Below are positions 24,301 to 30,568 of a DNA stretch of 64,000 nucleotides, in pieces. A model generated the notes under the pieces. That model was not told the origin of the DNA. It saw only the letters and a list, made by a program, of their open reading frames with translations, and made no database searches. A program made the translations under genes and the position numbers. Every line of letters begins with the position of its first letter. Position 1 is the first letter of the stretch. This DNA comes from Macrostomum hystrix. Lineage: Eukaryota > Platyhelminthes > Macrostomidae. Location of the stretch: the NCBI GenBank assembly GCA_950097015.1, contig CATNEN010000025.1, positions 3,759,001 through 3,823,000 on the forward strand. The letters are read 5' to 3'.

Positions 24301-27300
24301 AGCAATGACTGCCAGCAATTTGGCTTCCAGCAATGACTGCCAGCAATTTGGCTTCCAGCAATGACTGCGAGCAATTTGGCTTCCAGCAATGACTGCGAGC
24401 AATTTGGCTTCCAGCAATGACTGCGAGCAATTTGGCTTCCAGCAATGACTGCGAGCAATTTGGCTTCCAGCAATGACTGCGAGCAATTTGGCTTCCAGCA
24501 ATGACTGCGAGCAATTTGGCTTCCAGCAATGACTGCGAGCAATTTGGCTTCCAGCAATGACTGCGAGCAATTTGGCTTCCAGCAATGACTGCGAGCAATT
24601 TGGCTTCCAGCAATGACTGCGAGCAATTTGGCTTCCAGCAATGACTGCGAGCAATTTGGCTTCCAGCAATGACTGCGAGCAATTTGGCTTCCAGCAATGA
24701 CTGCGAGCAATTTGGCTTCCAGCAATGACTGCGAGCAATTTGGCTTCCAGCAATGACTGCGAGCAATTTGGCTTCCAGCAATGACTGCAAGCAATTTGGC
24801 TTCCAGCAATGACTGCAAGCAATTTGGCTTCCAGCAATGACTGCGAGCAATTTGGCTTCCAGCAATGACTGCGAGCAATTTGGCTTCCAGCAATGACTGC
24901 GAGCAATTTGCTGGCAGCCAAATTTCAGAAGTCAAATGTCGTGTTTTCCCCTCAAGCCTCCAAGTCTTCTCACCGCGGCTGCACCCCAAATAAATGCGGC
25001 CTCGTCGCGGATTCGAGCTCAGGTGCCTTGGTGCGAGAGTCGAATGTGTCACGCCCTCCCTACACCAATATTTAAATAAATTCTCACCTTCGTAAGCATG
25101 AGTGCCCGGCCAACCACGGGGTCCAATTGGCGAATTATCGATACAAATGATTTGCGAATCTGCGGCAAATAAGATTGAATGCCCAGATTCTTGCCAGTAT
25201 CGTCCGTAATCTGCGACGCTATCAGACTCTTCTTGACTTTGATGGTGCCCAGGTCGGCGGTCCTAAGCAGCATAGCCGGCTCCTCCTTCTGCTGCAGGGC
25301 GTGCACAATGCTAAGGAAAGCTCGCAGGCCAATATTCATTCGCTCCGGCATAATCATCTTGGGCCGGTTGACGCACAACAATTCAAAAATGATCTCTTTA
25401 ATAGCAAAGTCGAATTTCTCCTGCGCAATGAGATTTATAATGCGAACAAATATGTTAATGGGCGTCTCCTTCGGGATGACCAGCTTGCTGCCCTTGGGAA
25501 ATATTGATAGCACAATGCTCTGCAGCCGGCTCTGCGTCTCCGAGTGTTTCTCGCCCCGGATGCGAATCATGTAGACCCACAGAAGGCGGAACACGCTGTC
25601 CAAACTGATGCGGGCCATCTGGGGATCGCGCGACTTCAGATGGCTCAGGCACATGCTGAGAAAGTACGGCCAATGGCTAAGGAAGAATTGCTTCTGGGAG
25701 ACGCACAGCAGGCAGGTCACTAGGGGAAACAGGGCCAGGCTGTGCTTCTTCTTTGTGGCCAGCTCGTTGCACGGATTCCACAGGGTGTCAACAATCTGGC
25801 GCATAGCCGGAATGTTCACTTCATTCTTGGCTACAGCGGCTACGGGCAGAAGAATCTCAACTAGCAGACCGGCTAGCGAGTGCCTGTAAGAGGGAGTGGT
25901 ATTTCATATAAACTGAGGGGATTTCATCCAGACTGGGCATTTCATCCAGACTGGGCATTTCATCCAGACTGGGCATTTCATCCAGACTGGGCATTTCATC
26001 CAGACTGGGCATTTCATCCAGACTGAGGGGATTTCATCTAAACTGATGGGATTTTATCTAAACTGATGGGATTTTATCTAAACTGATGGGATTTTATCTA
26101 AACTGATGGGATTTTATCTAAACTGATGGGATTTTAACTAAACTGATGGGATTTCATCCAGACTGAGGGATTACATCTAAACTGATGGGATTTCATCCAG
26201 ACTGATGGATTTTATCTAAACTGAGGAAATTTCATCTAAACTTAGAGGATTTTTATCCTAACTGTAGGGATTCCATACAAACTGAGAGGATTTCATGCTT
26301 ACTTGTAACAGACAGTTTGGCTTTGGTACAATACAAAGATGGTTTCAGTACTAGCATTAGCTCTGAGACGTAACAAAAAATAATAATAGGAGAGGATAAT
26401 TCCGTTGCTGCCAAAGTCAATTTCTTTACTTTTAAATATTTTCGCATGGGACGTTACCAAAGCAAAACACAACTGATTGGTAGCCATGCGAAAGTCGCCT
26501 CACCTGATCTCCTTATCCTTGACTTCGTTAAAGTACACGGCCAATTCGTGCACAAAAGTGGCACCAGCTTCCAAGTCATCGATTGGTGCCATCTGGACTC
26601 GGAGGCACTTCATGCCCATGAGCAGGCTTTTAATATTGCGGGTCACAAACAGGTTGAGCTCACGAGAGCGCAGCTGACGCAACTCGGTCCAGAATTTTTT
26701 GCGCACAGCGGCAAATCTGTATTTGGCTAGGACGCCGACAACGGAGGCGTACATGTCGGCCACGAGGTTCAGATTGGCCGCGTTTGGTCTCGTCTGCGTG
26801 CTGGCAACGAGAGGGCGGGTATCGCAGGACGATGGAAGTCAGCTCCTGGTATGTCTATATTAAAAGCACTTTACTGGATACAGGAGGGAACTAACAGGCA
26901 GGGGTAAAACAACCAACAGACAGGGGTTAAACAACCGGCAGACAGGGGTTAAAGAACCGGCAGACAGGGGTTAAAGAACCGGCAGACAGGGGTTAAACAA
27001 CCAACAGACAGGGGTTAGACAAGCAGCAGACAGGGGTTAAACAACCAACAGACAGGGGTTAGACAAGCAGCAGACAGGGGTTAGACAACAATAAGAAAGG
27101 ATGGAAAAAGCAACAGAAAGGGTGTTCGCAACGAGCAGGTGTTCGCAACCAACAGACGGGGATGACACGTAAAAAACCAACAGACGGGGATAACAGGTAA
27201 AAAACCAACACACAGTTACAACAGGTAAACAACTAACAGACGGTTACAACAGGTAAACAACTAACAGACGGTTACAACAGGTAAACAACCAACAGACGGT

Positions 27301-29867
27301 TACAACAGGTAAACAACTAACAGACGGTTACAACAGGTAAACAACTAACAGACGGTTACAACAGGTAAACAACTAACAGACGGTTACAACAGGTAAACAA
27401 CTAACAGACGATTACAACAGGTAAACAACCAACAGACGGTTACAACAGGTAAACAACTAACAGACGGTTACAACAGGTAAACAACTAACAGACGGTTACA
27501 ACAGGTAAACAACTAACAGACGGCTACAACAGGTAAACAACTAACGCACTGGTGATAAAAAACCACAGCAAGCAGTATCTTACTCTTCTTTCTGTTTGAA
27601 GTGACTGAAGCACTGGTTAAGTATCCTGTCCACCATCTCCTGATAACCTGGATGACCGGAGATGTGCTCCAACACCTGGATTAGCACTAGGCAGAATAGA
27701 TAGTCAACGGCGAGCTGAAAATAAAATTTCAAGCATTGATAGAAAATTATTCTCTAGCTACATGCGAGTAGGCTAATCGCTTTCTTTTAAACACTAATAA
27801 TATGCTAATTAGAGCAACTCACATCCTTTCGTTCAACTGCGATATCCTTCTCTGACATGGCCGGTTGAGCAGAGGCGGCGGCGCCGGATACGGGACGCGA
27901 GCGCGGGCCGGTTGTCTCCGCGGCCGGATCGGCCGAGTGCTGATAGTCGTACCATTGGAATAGAGCGGTCACAATAGATGGTAGGCAGTGCTCGGACACT
28001 GTCCGCAACGAAGCGATCACCTGGTCCAGGGTGGCTTCGCGATCGTTGGCCGAAGCGGCCGATCCAGCACCGCGCTGAGCCGCCACAGCTGAAGGCCAAC
28101 CTGGCGCGGCGACAGCTTCGTCTGCTGCGGCGAAAAACTTCGCTAGATTGCGCTTGTCGTCTGAGCTGCTCTGTTGGAAATAAGGCAGGATGAAGTAGCG
28201 CTGCAGGGGGTGGAGTGGCGCTGCAGGGGATGGAGTGGCGCTGCAGGGGATGGAGTGGCGCTGCAGGGGGTGGAGTGGCGCTGCAGGGGGTGGAGTGGCG
28301 CTGCAGGGGATGGAGTGGCGCTGCAGGGGATGGAGTGGCGCTGCAGGGGGTGGAGTGGCGCTGCAGGGGGTGGAGTGGCGCTGCAGGGGGTGGAGTAGCG
28401 CTGCAGGGGATGGAGTGGCGCTGCAGGGGGTGGAGTGGCGCTGCAGGGGATGGAGTGGCGCTGCAGGGGATGGAGTGGCGCTGCAGGGGGTGGAGTGGCG
28501 CTGCAGGGGGTGGAGTGGCGCTGCAGGTGGGTGGAGTGGCGCTGCAGGGGATGGAGTGGCGCTGCAGGGGGTGGAGTGGCGCTGCAGGGGATGGAGTGGC
28601 GCTGCAGGGGATGGAGTGGCGCTGCAGGGGATGGAGTGGCGCTGCAGGGGGTGGAGTGGCGTTGCAGGGGGTGGAGTGGCGCTGCAGGGGGTGGAGTGGC
28701 GCTGCAGGGGGTGGAGTGGCGCTGCAGGGGGTGGAGTGGCGCTGCAGGGGATGGAGTGGCGCTGAAGGGGATGGAGTGGCGCTGAAGGGGATGGAGTGGC
28801 GCTGTAGGGGATGGAGAGGCGCTGTAGGGGATGGAGAGGCGCTGTAGGGGATGGAGTGACACGGTAGGGGATGGAGTGACACGGTAGGGGATGGAGTGAC
28901 ACGGTAGGGGATGGAGTGACACGATGGAGGGTAGAGTGACAGTGGAGGGTAGAGTGACAGTGGAGGGTAGAGTGACAGTGGAGGGTAGAGTGACAGTGGA
29001 GGGTAGTGTGATACAAGAGGATTGTGAATGAAGCTTGGAGAGCAGAAAGCAGAAAGTTCAAAAGGAGAGGAGCGCGCTGCGCTTGTTACTCACGTCTCTG
29101 TAGAGCATAAACTCAGTAACCTTCCGCTGGCTCAGTCGGACAAACTGCTTAAACAGTGTGCGCACCAGCGATTCGCCTGGCAAATAGGGCTCGCTAGGCG
29201 GACAAGGCGTGCTGGAGCCGCCTGCATCCTCTTCCTCAGTTGAGCTGCCCTTCTCCGTGCCTTCCTCGTCGTCGGCTTCGGCGCCGAGCACCAGCTGATC
29301 GGGAGGTTCGACGGTCTCGCCGGCGTCAGCGGCAGCCAACGACCCGCCAAAAGATGCCGCCGCTGAAGAGTGGGCATTGGCTGAATCGTCATTGGCCTCG
29401 GGTAAAAACACGACAGAGGAGGACGACGAAGACGACAATGCGGCCGCAGCGTCGCTACCGGCGTCGGCGTCAGTTAAGACGACCGTGTCGAACGCGACGG
29501 TCGCTTCAGAGGAGGCAGCCAGGGCCGAGCTGCGCTTTCTTAGTCGCACAGGCGACGGTGTTGAATAAGCCGACGGAGAAGCCGAGGAAGCGGCTGCGGT
29601 CAGGTTGGCCGACGCAGCCACCTCGGAGAGGCTGGCGCTGCTGCTGCTGCTGCGACTCTGCGGCAATGGCAGCTGCTGCTGGCGCTCCAGTGAGGATCTA
29701 GACGACACTGGCGGCGTGGAGCTGGCCGAACCAGCCGGACTGGCCTTGGCAGCGGTGACAGCTTCAAGCGACGGCTCGGCCAGGCTAGAATCAGCGCTGC
29801 CAGGCCGGCTGGAAAGAGACTTCGCTGGCGAAGCCTCTTTGCTGTTGGCGCCGCTGCCGGTACTCAT
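2963..29867 (-). CDS. fry: Furry (fry) homologue, complete 20-exon gene, 3074 aa
   Basis: Furry proteins are very large HEAT/armadillo-like scaffolds that activate NDR/LATS (Tricornered-type) kinases and control cell shape, neurite patterning and the spindle. I recognise the family from conserved blocks in order: the N-terminal block on exons 2-5 (RPKMIMPERMNIGLRAF, KKHSLALFPLVTCLLCVSQK), then [19 protein letters not shown]-like [10 protein letters not shown] and ELPGRTLNF. Exons from 5' to 3': 29867-29094, 28170-27823, 27714-27584, 26800-26504, 25883-25088, 24015-23579, 22655-21683, 21542-20626, 20104-19750, 19047-18657, 17178-16928, 15753-15376, 14998-14324, 14244-14136, 13630-13068, 12289-11750, 6244-6157, 5288-4888, 4217-3813, 3358-2963. 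Every junction has GT and AG and the phases agree throughout. The total of 9225 nt is close to the usual length of about 3000 aa. The start is the first in-frame ATG after an in-frame upstream stop; an extra 5' exon remains possible. Confidence 0.92.
3359..3812 (-). other. fry intron 19: rearranged SINE plus decayed array
   Basis: 3405-3665 is SINE-derived and partly palindromic; 3690-3790 holds copies of the GATTCTGAAATCC repeat. Confidence 0.75.
3405..3665. mobile_element. palindromic SINE-derived segment
   Basis: The left part has a plus-strand SINE head (CTTGCACCAAGGTACCTGAG, then a box-B-like CTCGAATCC). The right part has the same head inverted (TGACCTTGGTGCGATAGGCG, then TGCTCTGCCACT). 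Between them are body motifs GACTCCTGAGCACACACAGG and GTGTACATCTGCCC. Two SINE pieces in opposite orientation, or a rearranged one. Confidence 0.65.
3813..4217 (-). CDS. fry: fry exon 19 (residues 2809-2943)
   Basis: Encodes EFASKASSLPSDRLGELYQL to ARGLNRLCLQ, a helix-rich segment of the fry C-terminal region. Sequence identity to other furry proteins is weak here. The call rests on phase (0/0), good splice sites (TTCATTCCAG, GTGAGT), GC-rich codon use and position. Confidence 0.8.
4218..4887 (-). repeat. fry intron 18: diverged 22-bp array
   Basis: About 4255-4700. Degenerate units near GATTCTGAAATCCCATTTTG plus AG. The same motif lies on the other side of exon 19, at 3690-3790. Confidence 0.85.
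4888..5288 (-). CDS. fry: fry exon 18 (residues 2675-2808)
   Basis: Encodes DDLLLEDSSSSELRYYNIVG and HVKLNWGVGS, comparable to the '[21 protein letters not shown]' region, then an acidic/Ser stretch (SSSSSSDDEEEE). The acceptor is CATTCCCCAG and the donor GTGAGC. Enters in phase 1, leaves in phase 0. Confidence 0.85.
5289..6156 (-). repeat. fry intron 17: 31-bp array interrupted by a SINE
   Basis: 5331-5636 is a 31-bp tandem array (GATCCCACATGGGTAGAATG plus GGATAAAGAAC), about 9.5 copies. Diverged copies resume at 5933-6005 beyond the SINE. The remainder (6006-6156) is unique. Confidence 0.93.
5637..5931 (-). mobile_element. tRNA-derived SINE, full length, 10-bp TSD
   Basis: Minus strand from 5931: a tRNA-like head with an A-box region (TGTGGTAAGAGCGTC) and a perfect box B (GGTTCGATTCC). 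Then a central part with GTGTCCTTTAGCAAGACACT and ACCCAGCTGTTAAATGGGTA, which resembles a central domain widespread in invertebrate SINEs. The tail contains AGTCCATGGACT. The target-site duplication GGATATGGAA is at 5627-5636 and 5932-5941. It is inserted inside the 31-bp minisatellite of fry intron 17. Confidence 0.9.
6157..6244 (-). CDS. fry: fry exon 17, 88-nt exon (residues 2646-2674)
   Basis: Encodes VIFSQSTETIDRQGSVHSSS and then DTTSTNEQT. Together with the previous exon's KSPS it recreates the 'KNPSVIFSSCGDLDLMEHQ' block of furry. The acceptor is CGCTTGCAG (ending 6245) and the donor GTGAGT (6156). Phase 0 in, phase 1 out, which is what exon 18 needs (G plus AC gives Asp). It sits alone between two repeat-filled introns. 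Confidence 0.9.
6836..7500. repeat. 26/27-bp array with a 240-bp higher-order repeat
   Basis: Unit near CTGAACTATTCCCCTGAACT plus TAGACAC. Positions 6901-7140 and 7141-7380 read as identical 240-bp blocks, including rare variants such as GACAGCTGAACC and AAATTATACACC. A partial third copy starts at 7381. Confidence 0.95.
7960..9850. repeat. 55-bp minisatellite, ~34 copies
   Basis: Unit starts GATCTCCAGATCCCCAACAG and includes ACATGGGGAATCCCAAGATT and CATCTCGGGGTGCTA. Variant series recur in the same order (for example 8610-8800, 9040-9165 and 9590-9780), suggesting larger duplicated blocks. Confidence 0.95.
9851..11070. other. unique AT-rich part of fry intron 16
   Basis: No exon with fry homology, no RNA gene and no array seen. 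ORFs here are short and unconvincing. Confidence 0.6.
11079..11434. mobile_element. hAT-type non-autonomous element (356 bp) with 8-bp TSD
   Basis: Terminal inverted repeats: left TAGGGGTCGGCAAACT, right end (reverse complement) CAGGGGTCGGCAAACT. A further subterminal match is GCTGGCGGGCC against GCCGGCGGGCC. The flanks are a perfect 8-bp duplication CTTTAGCC (11071-11078 and 11435-11442), as expected of hAT transposition. The interior is not transposase but a tandem array (about 11130-11345) of GAGACACGGGAGAGAT-like units. Confidence 0.88.
11750..12289 (-). CDS. fry: fry exon 16 (residues 2466-2645)
   Basis: Starts ILKHLVFKSASV, then RRELPGRTLNFTFDV (compare 'SKELPGKTLDFHFDI'). A Gly/Ala/Ser-rich segment follows, then VRIRLVALCAGYFGARAGLP plus KSPS (compare 'NVLSLCGQEIGLTKNPS'). 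The donor is GTGAGT; phase 0. Confidence 0.92.
12290..13067 (-). other. fry intron 15, array-free
   Basis: 778 bp of unique AT-rich sequence. The acceptor TCCAACAATCAG joins LHA directly to ILKHLVFKSASV, reproducing the 'ALN|ILKLVVSRSASL' junction with no missing residues. Confidence 0.85.
13068..13630 (-). CDS. fry: fry exon 15 (residues 2278-2465)
   Basis: Encodes LTLQLLPYLLLHYDNSPQHA, YSRNSFTRDASQWCRCVCRY and LLSNVDLTEEVARPLV, matching 'VLCLLPHLIQHFDSPTQFC', 'KTHSYTRDPFSWVNVVCRY' and 'LLSYIDLSGV'. The acceptor is CTCATTTCAG and the donor GTGAGG. Phase 0 at the 3' end. Confidence 0.92.
13631..14135 (-). repeat. fry intron 14: 22-bp array
   Basis: About 13735-13960. Unit GGGATTGGTGGGAGATTAGC plus CA, about 10 diverged copies. 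Confidence 0.9.
14136..14244 (-). CDS. fry: fry exon 14 (residues 2242-2277)
   Basis: A 109-nt exon encoding VENELILSLRILGQLLDRLQ and then LRFEWPDYPG, matching 'EYEYLMALRLLNRLLAHL' and 'LKWADFSG'. Too short to stand out as an ORF; supported by phase 0 at the start, phase 1 at the end and by homology. Confidence 0.9.
14245..14323 (-). other. fry intron 13, 79 bp
   Basis: The shortest fry intron; acceptor GCTACCCTAG. No repeat. Confidence 0.85.
14324..14998 (-). CDS. fry: fry exon 13 (residues 2017-2241)
   Basis: Begins VFRALGQPLSMARLGDLTQR (compare '[20 protein letters not shown]') and ends DERFSVLWWISVCLLESD (compare 'LFWIVITLMNSD'). Between them is a Gln/Ser/Ala/His low-complexity insert with a CAG-type polyglutamine run at about 14807-14823. 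The donor is GTGAGT; phase 0 at both ends. Confidence 0.92.
14999..15375 (-). repeat. fry intron 12: ~22-bp array
   Basis: About 15065-15345. Unit near AGGCTAAACAGGACCTGAAG plus GTG, about 10 imperfect copies. Confidence 0.9.
15376..15753 (-). CDS. fry: fry exon 12 (residues 1891-2016)
   Basis: Encodes DWADYALVAGLSCASRHYAG before RSLQ, the hallmark '[21 protein letters not shown]' of furry. The acceptor is CTGTTCCTAG and the donor GTGAGC. Phase 0 at both ends. Confidence 0.93.
15754..16927 (-). repeat. fry intron 11: 21-bp minisatellite, ~46 copies
   Basis: About 15905-16890. Main unit GGTTCTAATCATTGAATTCG. Near the acceptor side (15935-16090) it is GATCCTGATCCTCAGATT-based, as in intron 9. 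Because 21 bp is a multiple of three, it yields long false ORFs on both strands (repeating MIRTPNS or VLIIEFG). Confidence 0.97.
16928..17178 (-). CDS. fry: fry exon 11 (residues 1807-1890)
   Basis: Encodes LKRLPTLLHACVLAMDHGKP and EARLVLLQLC, matching '[20 protein letters not shown]' and 'SKKLLLHLLIALSC'. The acceptor is CCCCACCTCCAG and the donor GTGAGC. Phase 0 at the 3' end. Confidence 0.9.
17179..18656 (-). repeat. fry intron 10: 22-bp minisatellite, ~64 copies
   Basis: About 17220-18630, tandem AGTTAGGGATCGGGATGTGA plus GT. It fills all but a few tens of bases at each end of the intron, leaving just enough room for the splice sites. A related 21-bp variant (GATCTGGATGTGAGTAGTTGA) ends the array next to the donor. 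Confidence 0.97.
18657..19047 (-). CDS. fry: fry exon 10 (residues 1677-1806)
   Basis: Encodes TIIRYILAVTSLSPDALLPT, RRIAVYALRKEPRSTVDELL and PPYGGHFANLDRYL, parallel to '[21 protein letters not shown]', '[20 protein letters not shown]' and the 'APLVDYLPE' block. The acceptor is CACCCCACAG and the donor GTGAGA. Phase 1 at the 3' end. Confidence 0.9.
19048..19749 (-). repeat. fry intron 9: ~21-bp array
   Basis: About 19190-19620. Diverged units built on GGATCCTGATCCTCAGATT and GATTCGGGATTTTAATCC. The same GATCCTGATCCTCAGATT core appears in the array of intron 11 (about 15935-16090). Confidence 0.9.
19750..20104 (-). CDS. fry: fry exon 9 (residues 1558-1676)
   Basis: Encodes [30 protein letters not shown] and ASEMILNNLLVLTHQIGDLF, matching '[20 protein letters not shown]', 'YLLPWLHNIEL' and '[20 protein letters not shown]'. 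The acceptor is CTTCATCTCCAG and the donor GTGCGA. Phase 0 at the 3' end. Confidence 0.92.
20105..20625 (-). other. fry intron 8: SINE remnant, no minisatellite
   Basis: 521 bp. The middle (about 20305-20525) is a headless SINE relic; the rest is unique. Confidence 0.8.
20305..20525 (-). mobile_element. SINE relic without its tRNA head
   Basis: Same body as the SINE at 51830-52194 read in reverse: GAGGGCTGCGGGCAATGG, GCGAGGAGGCAATTCTGCCC, CACACAGGTGTGTACATC and GGTTGGCCCTCAAGGGCG. It stops near CCAAGCCTTCTCT, before the head. Confidence 0.8.
20626..21542 (-). CDS. fry: fry exon 8 (residues 1253-1557)
   Basis: Conserved ends: LRRHLCDFLANLIG at the start; LTAWLDGLLACRPAAQLAQD, LLDWLVHRCYTAP and FPCYDTVMLCLALLF later. 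These correspond to 'YKWLDNILACQDLRVHQLG', 'LFNWAIDRCYTG' and 'YPFDIVTLLNLVLF'. Between them (about residues 1310-1385) is an Ala/Pro/Ser low-complexity stretch with long Ala and Ser runs, in place of a conserved stretch in vertebrates. The donor is GTGAGT; phase 2. Confidence 0.92.
21543..21682 (-). other. fry intron 7, short and array-free
   Basis: 140 bp, unique sequence, acceptor CGCTATTCTAG. No repeat seen. Confidence 0.85.
21683..22655 (-). CDS. fry: fry exon 7 (residues 928-1252)
   Basis: Encodes DPWVRILTGFL, LVFQYVDPNSPQ, YIHLWQNYVVLCC and LVKLLVPLLKCDLTDLKTTV, matching 'VKDPWVLCLFSFL', 'SVMPLVDPNSPI', 'YVTLWRNYLILC' and '[20 protein letters not shown]'. The acceptor ATTATCAG restores the Arg codon. 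The donor is GTGATT, a weaker site. Phase 0 at the 3' end. Confidence 0.93.
22656..23578 (-). repeat. fry intron 6: 21-23-bp minisatellite
   Basis: About 22705-23555. A 21-bp subfamily (CCTGATCTACCCTCACAGAA) lies on the low-coordinate side and a 22-23-bp subfamily (CCTGATCTAGTCTCCCATAG) on the high side. Both share CCTGATCTA, so they are two expansions of one seed. Confidence 0.95.
23579..24015 (-). CDS. fry: fry exon 6 (residues 783-927)
   Basis: Contains KTCLSAIPRLLPN, ELVEFLTRLLIHIDAEV and LVHDFADWR, parallel to 'RTCVAAIPRLLPDG', 'IDLLARLSIHMDDEL' and 'LLVDFSDWRE' in vertebrate furry. It ends EGLALIAMCQP plus a split Arg codon at GTGAGT (phase 2). Confidence 0.92.
24045..24250 (-). mobile_element. 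SINE 3' part (CAGTCCATGGACT tail)
   Basis: The tail segment resembles that of the SINE at 5637-5931 (CAGTCCATGGACTGA..., GCGCAA-AGCTGC, (ATT)-like end). It is followed at 24195-24240 by the ACACAGGTGTGTACAT body motif seen in the SINE at 51830. Its head lies beyond the minisatellite at 24925-25075. Confidence 0.7.
24925..25075 (-). mobile_element. SINE head (tRNA-derived), split from its body
   Basis: On the minus strand it reads CTCTCGCACCAAGG, then a box-B-like GAGCTCGAATCC, then GAGGCCGCATTTATTTGGGG. This matches the head of the full-length SINE at 51830-52194. It ends next to the 28-bp array. Confidence 0.75.
25088..25883 (-). CDS. fry: fry exon 5 (residues 517-782)
   Basis: The most conserved exon. 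It carries HSLAGLLVEILLPVAAVAKN, KKHSLALFPLVTCLLCVSQK, MARISLDSVFRLLWVYMIRI and RPKMIMPERMNIGLRAF, all diagnostic of the furry/MOR2/PAG1 cell-morphogenesis N-terminal domain. The acceptor is CTCTTACAG and the donor GTGAGA. Phase 0 at the 3' end. Confidence 0.97.
25884..26503 (-). repeat. fry intron 4: ~17-bp and ~22-bp arrays
   Basis: Arrays at about 25910-26290. The first unit is near GGGCATTTCATCCAGACT. It passes into a ~22-bp unit near GATGGGATTTTATCTAAACT. The rest (26291-26503) is unique AT-rich DNA. Confidence 0.92.
26504..26800 (-). CDS. fry: fry exon 4 (residues 418-516)
   Basis: Encodes NLVADMYASVVGVLAKYRFA and the MGMKCLRV block, matching '[21 protein letters not shown]' and 'MGMKFFRI'. 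The acceptor is TTGCCAG, chosen because only it restores the phase (GA plus C gives Asp). The donor is GTGAGG; the exon ends in phase 2. Confidence 0.9.
26801..27583 (-). repeat. fry intron 3: two minisatellite families
   Basis: About 26885-27100 has a 22-bp unit near ACAGGGGTTAAACAACCAAC. About 27170-27545 has a 28-bp unit near AACAGGTAAACAACTAACAG. The units share the AACAGAC/AAACAAC core, so the second may have arisen from the first. Confidence 0.93.
27584..27714 (-). CDS. fry: fry exon 3 (residues 375-417)
   Basis: 131 nt encoding LAVDYLFCLVLIQVLEHISG and onward to FSHFKQKE, clearly the 'LAIDFIFSLVLIEVLKQI...FKHFKYKE' block. The donor is GTAAGA; the exon ends in phase 2. Confidence 0.9.
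27715..27822 (-). other. fry intron 2, short and array-free
   Basis: A 108-bp intron with donor GTGAGT and acceptor TTTTATTTTCAG. It is one of only five fry introns without a minisatellite. Confidence 0.85.
27823..28170 (-). CDS. fry: fry exon 2 (residues 259-374)
   Basis: Encodes the start of the conserved N-terminal domain. The key block TLDQVIASLRTVSEHCLPSI parallels '[20 protein letters not shown]' in vertebrate furry. It ends at MSEKDIAVERKD before a GTGAGT donor at 27822. Phase 0 at both ends. Confidence 0.92.
28171..29093 (-). repeat. fry intron 1: 20-bp minisatellite
   Basis: Nearly the whole intron is a tandem array, about 28196-28910, of a 20-bp unit GGGGTGGAGTGGCGCTGCAG. It grades into an 18-bp unit (AGTGACAGTGGAGGGTAG) at about 28915-29005. 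The GC-rich unit creates long false ORFs on both strands that should not be annotated. The acceptor is TTTCCAACAG, ending at 28171. Confidence 0.95.
29094..29867 (-). CDS. fry: fry exon 1 (residues 1-258)
   Basis: Start ATG at 29867. The first ~200 residues are Ser/Ala-rich and low in complexity. The conserved part is at the end (PGESLVRTLFKQFVRLSQRK), which matches the 'GEYVLKSLFVNFTTQAERK' block of animal furry proteins. The donor is GTGAGT at 29093 and the exon ends in phase 0. An AG lies 10 nt before the ATG (CAGCCTAATCAG), so a spliced leader or a 5'-UTR exon could join here. Confidence 0.85.
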
Positions 29868-30556
29868 CGCCCACGCACTGATTAGGCTGGGATCTTGCTT
29901 GCCTTCAGTACTTGTTACCAAGTCAGAATAAATTCGCCCAGTCAGATAAAGATCCGATGCATATATCCTGTAGACTAGTACATTTGAAGTTCAAAATGAA
30001 TGGAACCTATCGAAAGTCTGCTTGATCAGGTATTAGGACACAACCAAACTGGAAGAATTTAAAATACTTTTTCTGAATGTACGAGTAATATGATGTAAAC
30101 TGAAATAAACTAAAGCTAAATACTTGCCAATACTAATAAAATGCCTATTATTTTAAAAGAAATCAGATTGCTATATGGTGCGTTTAAGGACCACTGGAAG
30201 AAGAAGAATGGGACACTTCGTTTCTGGGACCATTTATTAAAGGCAGAAAATGCACTACGTTTATTCGTAGCAAAAGGTTACAAACTTTTTATTGGAAGCA
30301 GATGCAACTCTGTTCTTTTAACATAACTAGCAAAACATGTTGCTTCAACTGATTTTATAAAGCTTCATTCATAAATAACTTATCTTCATTTTCTTTTCGC
30401 TTATTTATCATGAAACACAATATCCAGTCAATAGCTGTCGCCGATAACTCAATTTTACAGTCCTTTTCTAATCAAGTACGAGCTATAAGTGCATTATAAT
30501 AATTATGTAGAATTTCTTTATAAAAAATCAGAAGGCCAAAATTAGGCTAATTTTAT
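29868..30556. other. fry 5' flank, no gene seen
   Basis: AT-rich sequence upstream of fry and probably containing its promoter. I see no clear TATA box or repeat. Confidence 0.5.
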
Positions 30557-30568
30557 GTCTGCTTGGTT

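Larger units (their letters stand above)
24016..25087 (-). repeat. fry intron 5: SINE pieces split by a 28-bp array
   Basis: About 24254-24912 is a clean tandem array of a 28-bp unit (GCGAGCAATTTGGCTTCCAG plus CAATGACT), about 23 copies. SINE-like DNA flanks it: 24045-24250 holds the body and tail, including CAGTCCATGGACT, and 24925-25075 holds the tRNA-like head in the same minus orientation. The long repetitive ORFs across it are artefacts. Confidence 0.92.

Noticed and set aside
24233-25052. 200-395-residue frames with repeating SHCWKPN / LLEAKLLAVIAGSQIA
   Set aside because: A 28-bp array cycles through all frames without a stop. It lies between fry exons 5 and 6 with correct splice sites on each side.
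27805-29061. Large Pro/His-rich frames on minus and Trp/Arg/Gly-rich frames on plus
   Set aside because: Intron 1 minisatellite (20-bp GC-rich unit). Only the 27823-28170 part is a real exon, and it is read with fry splice sites.
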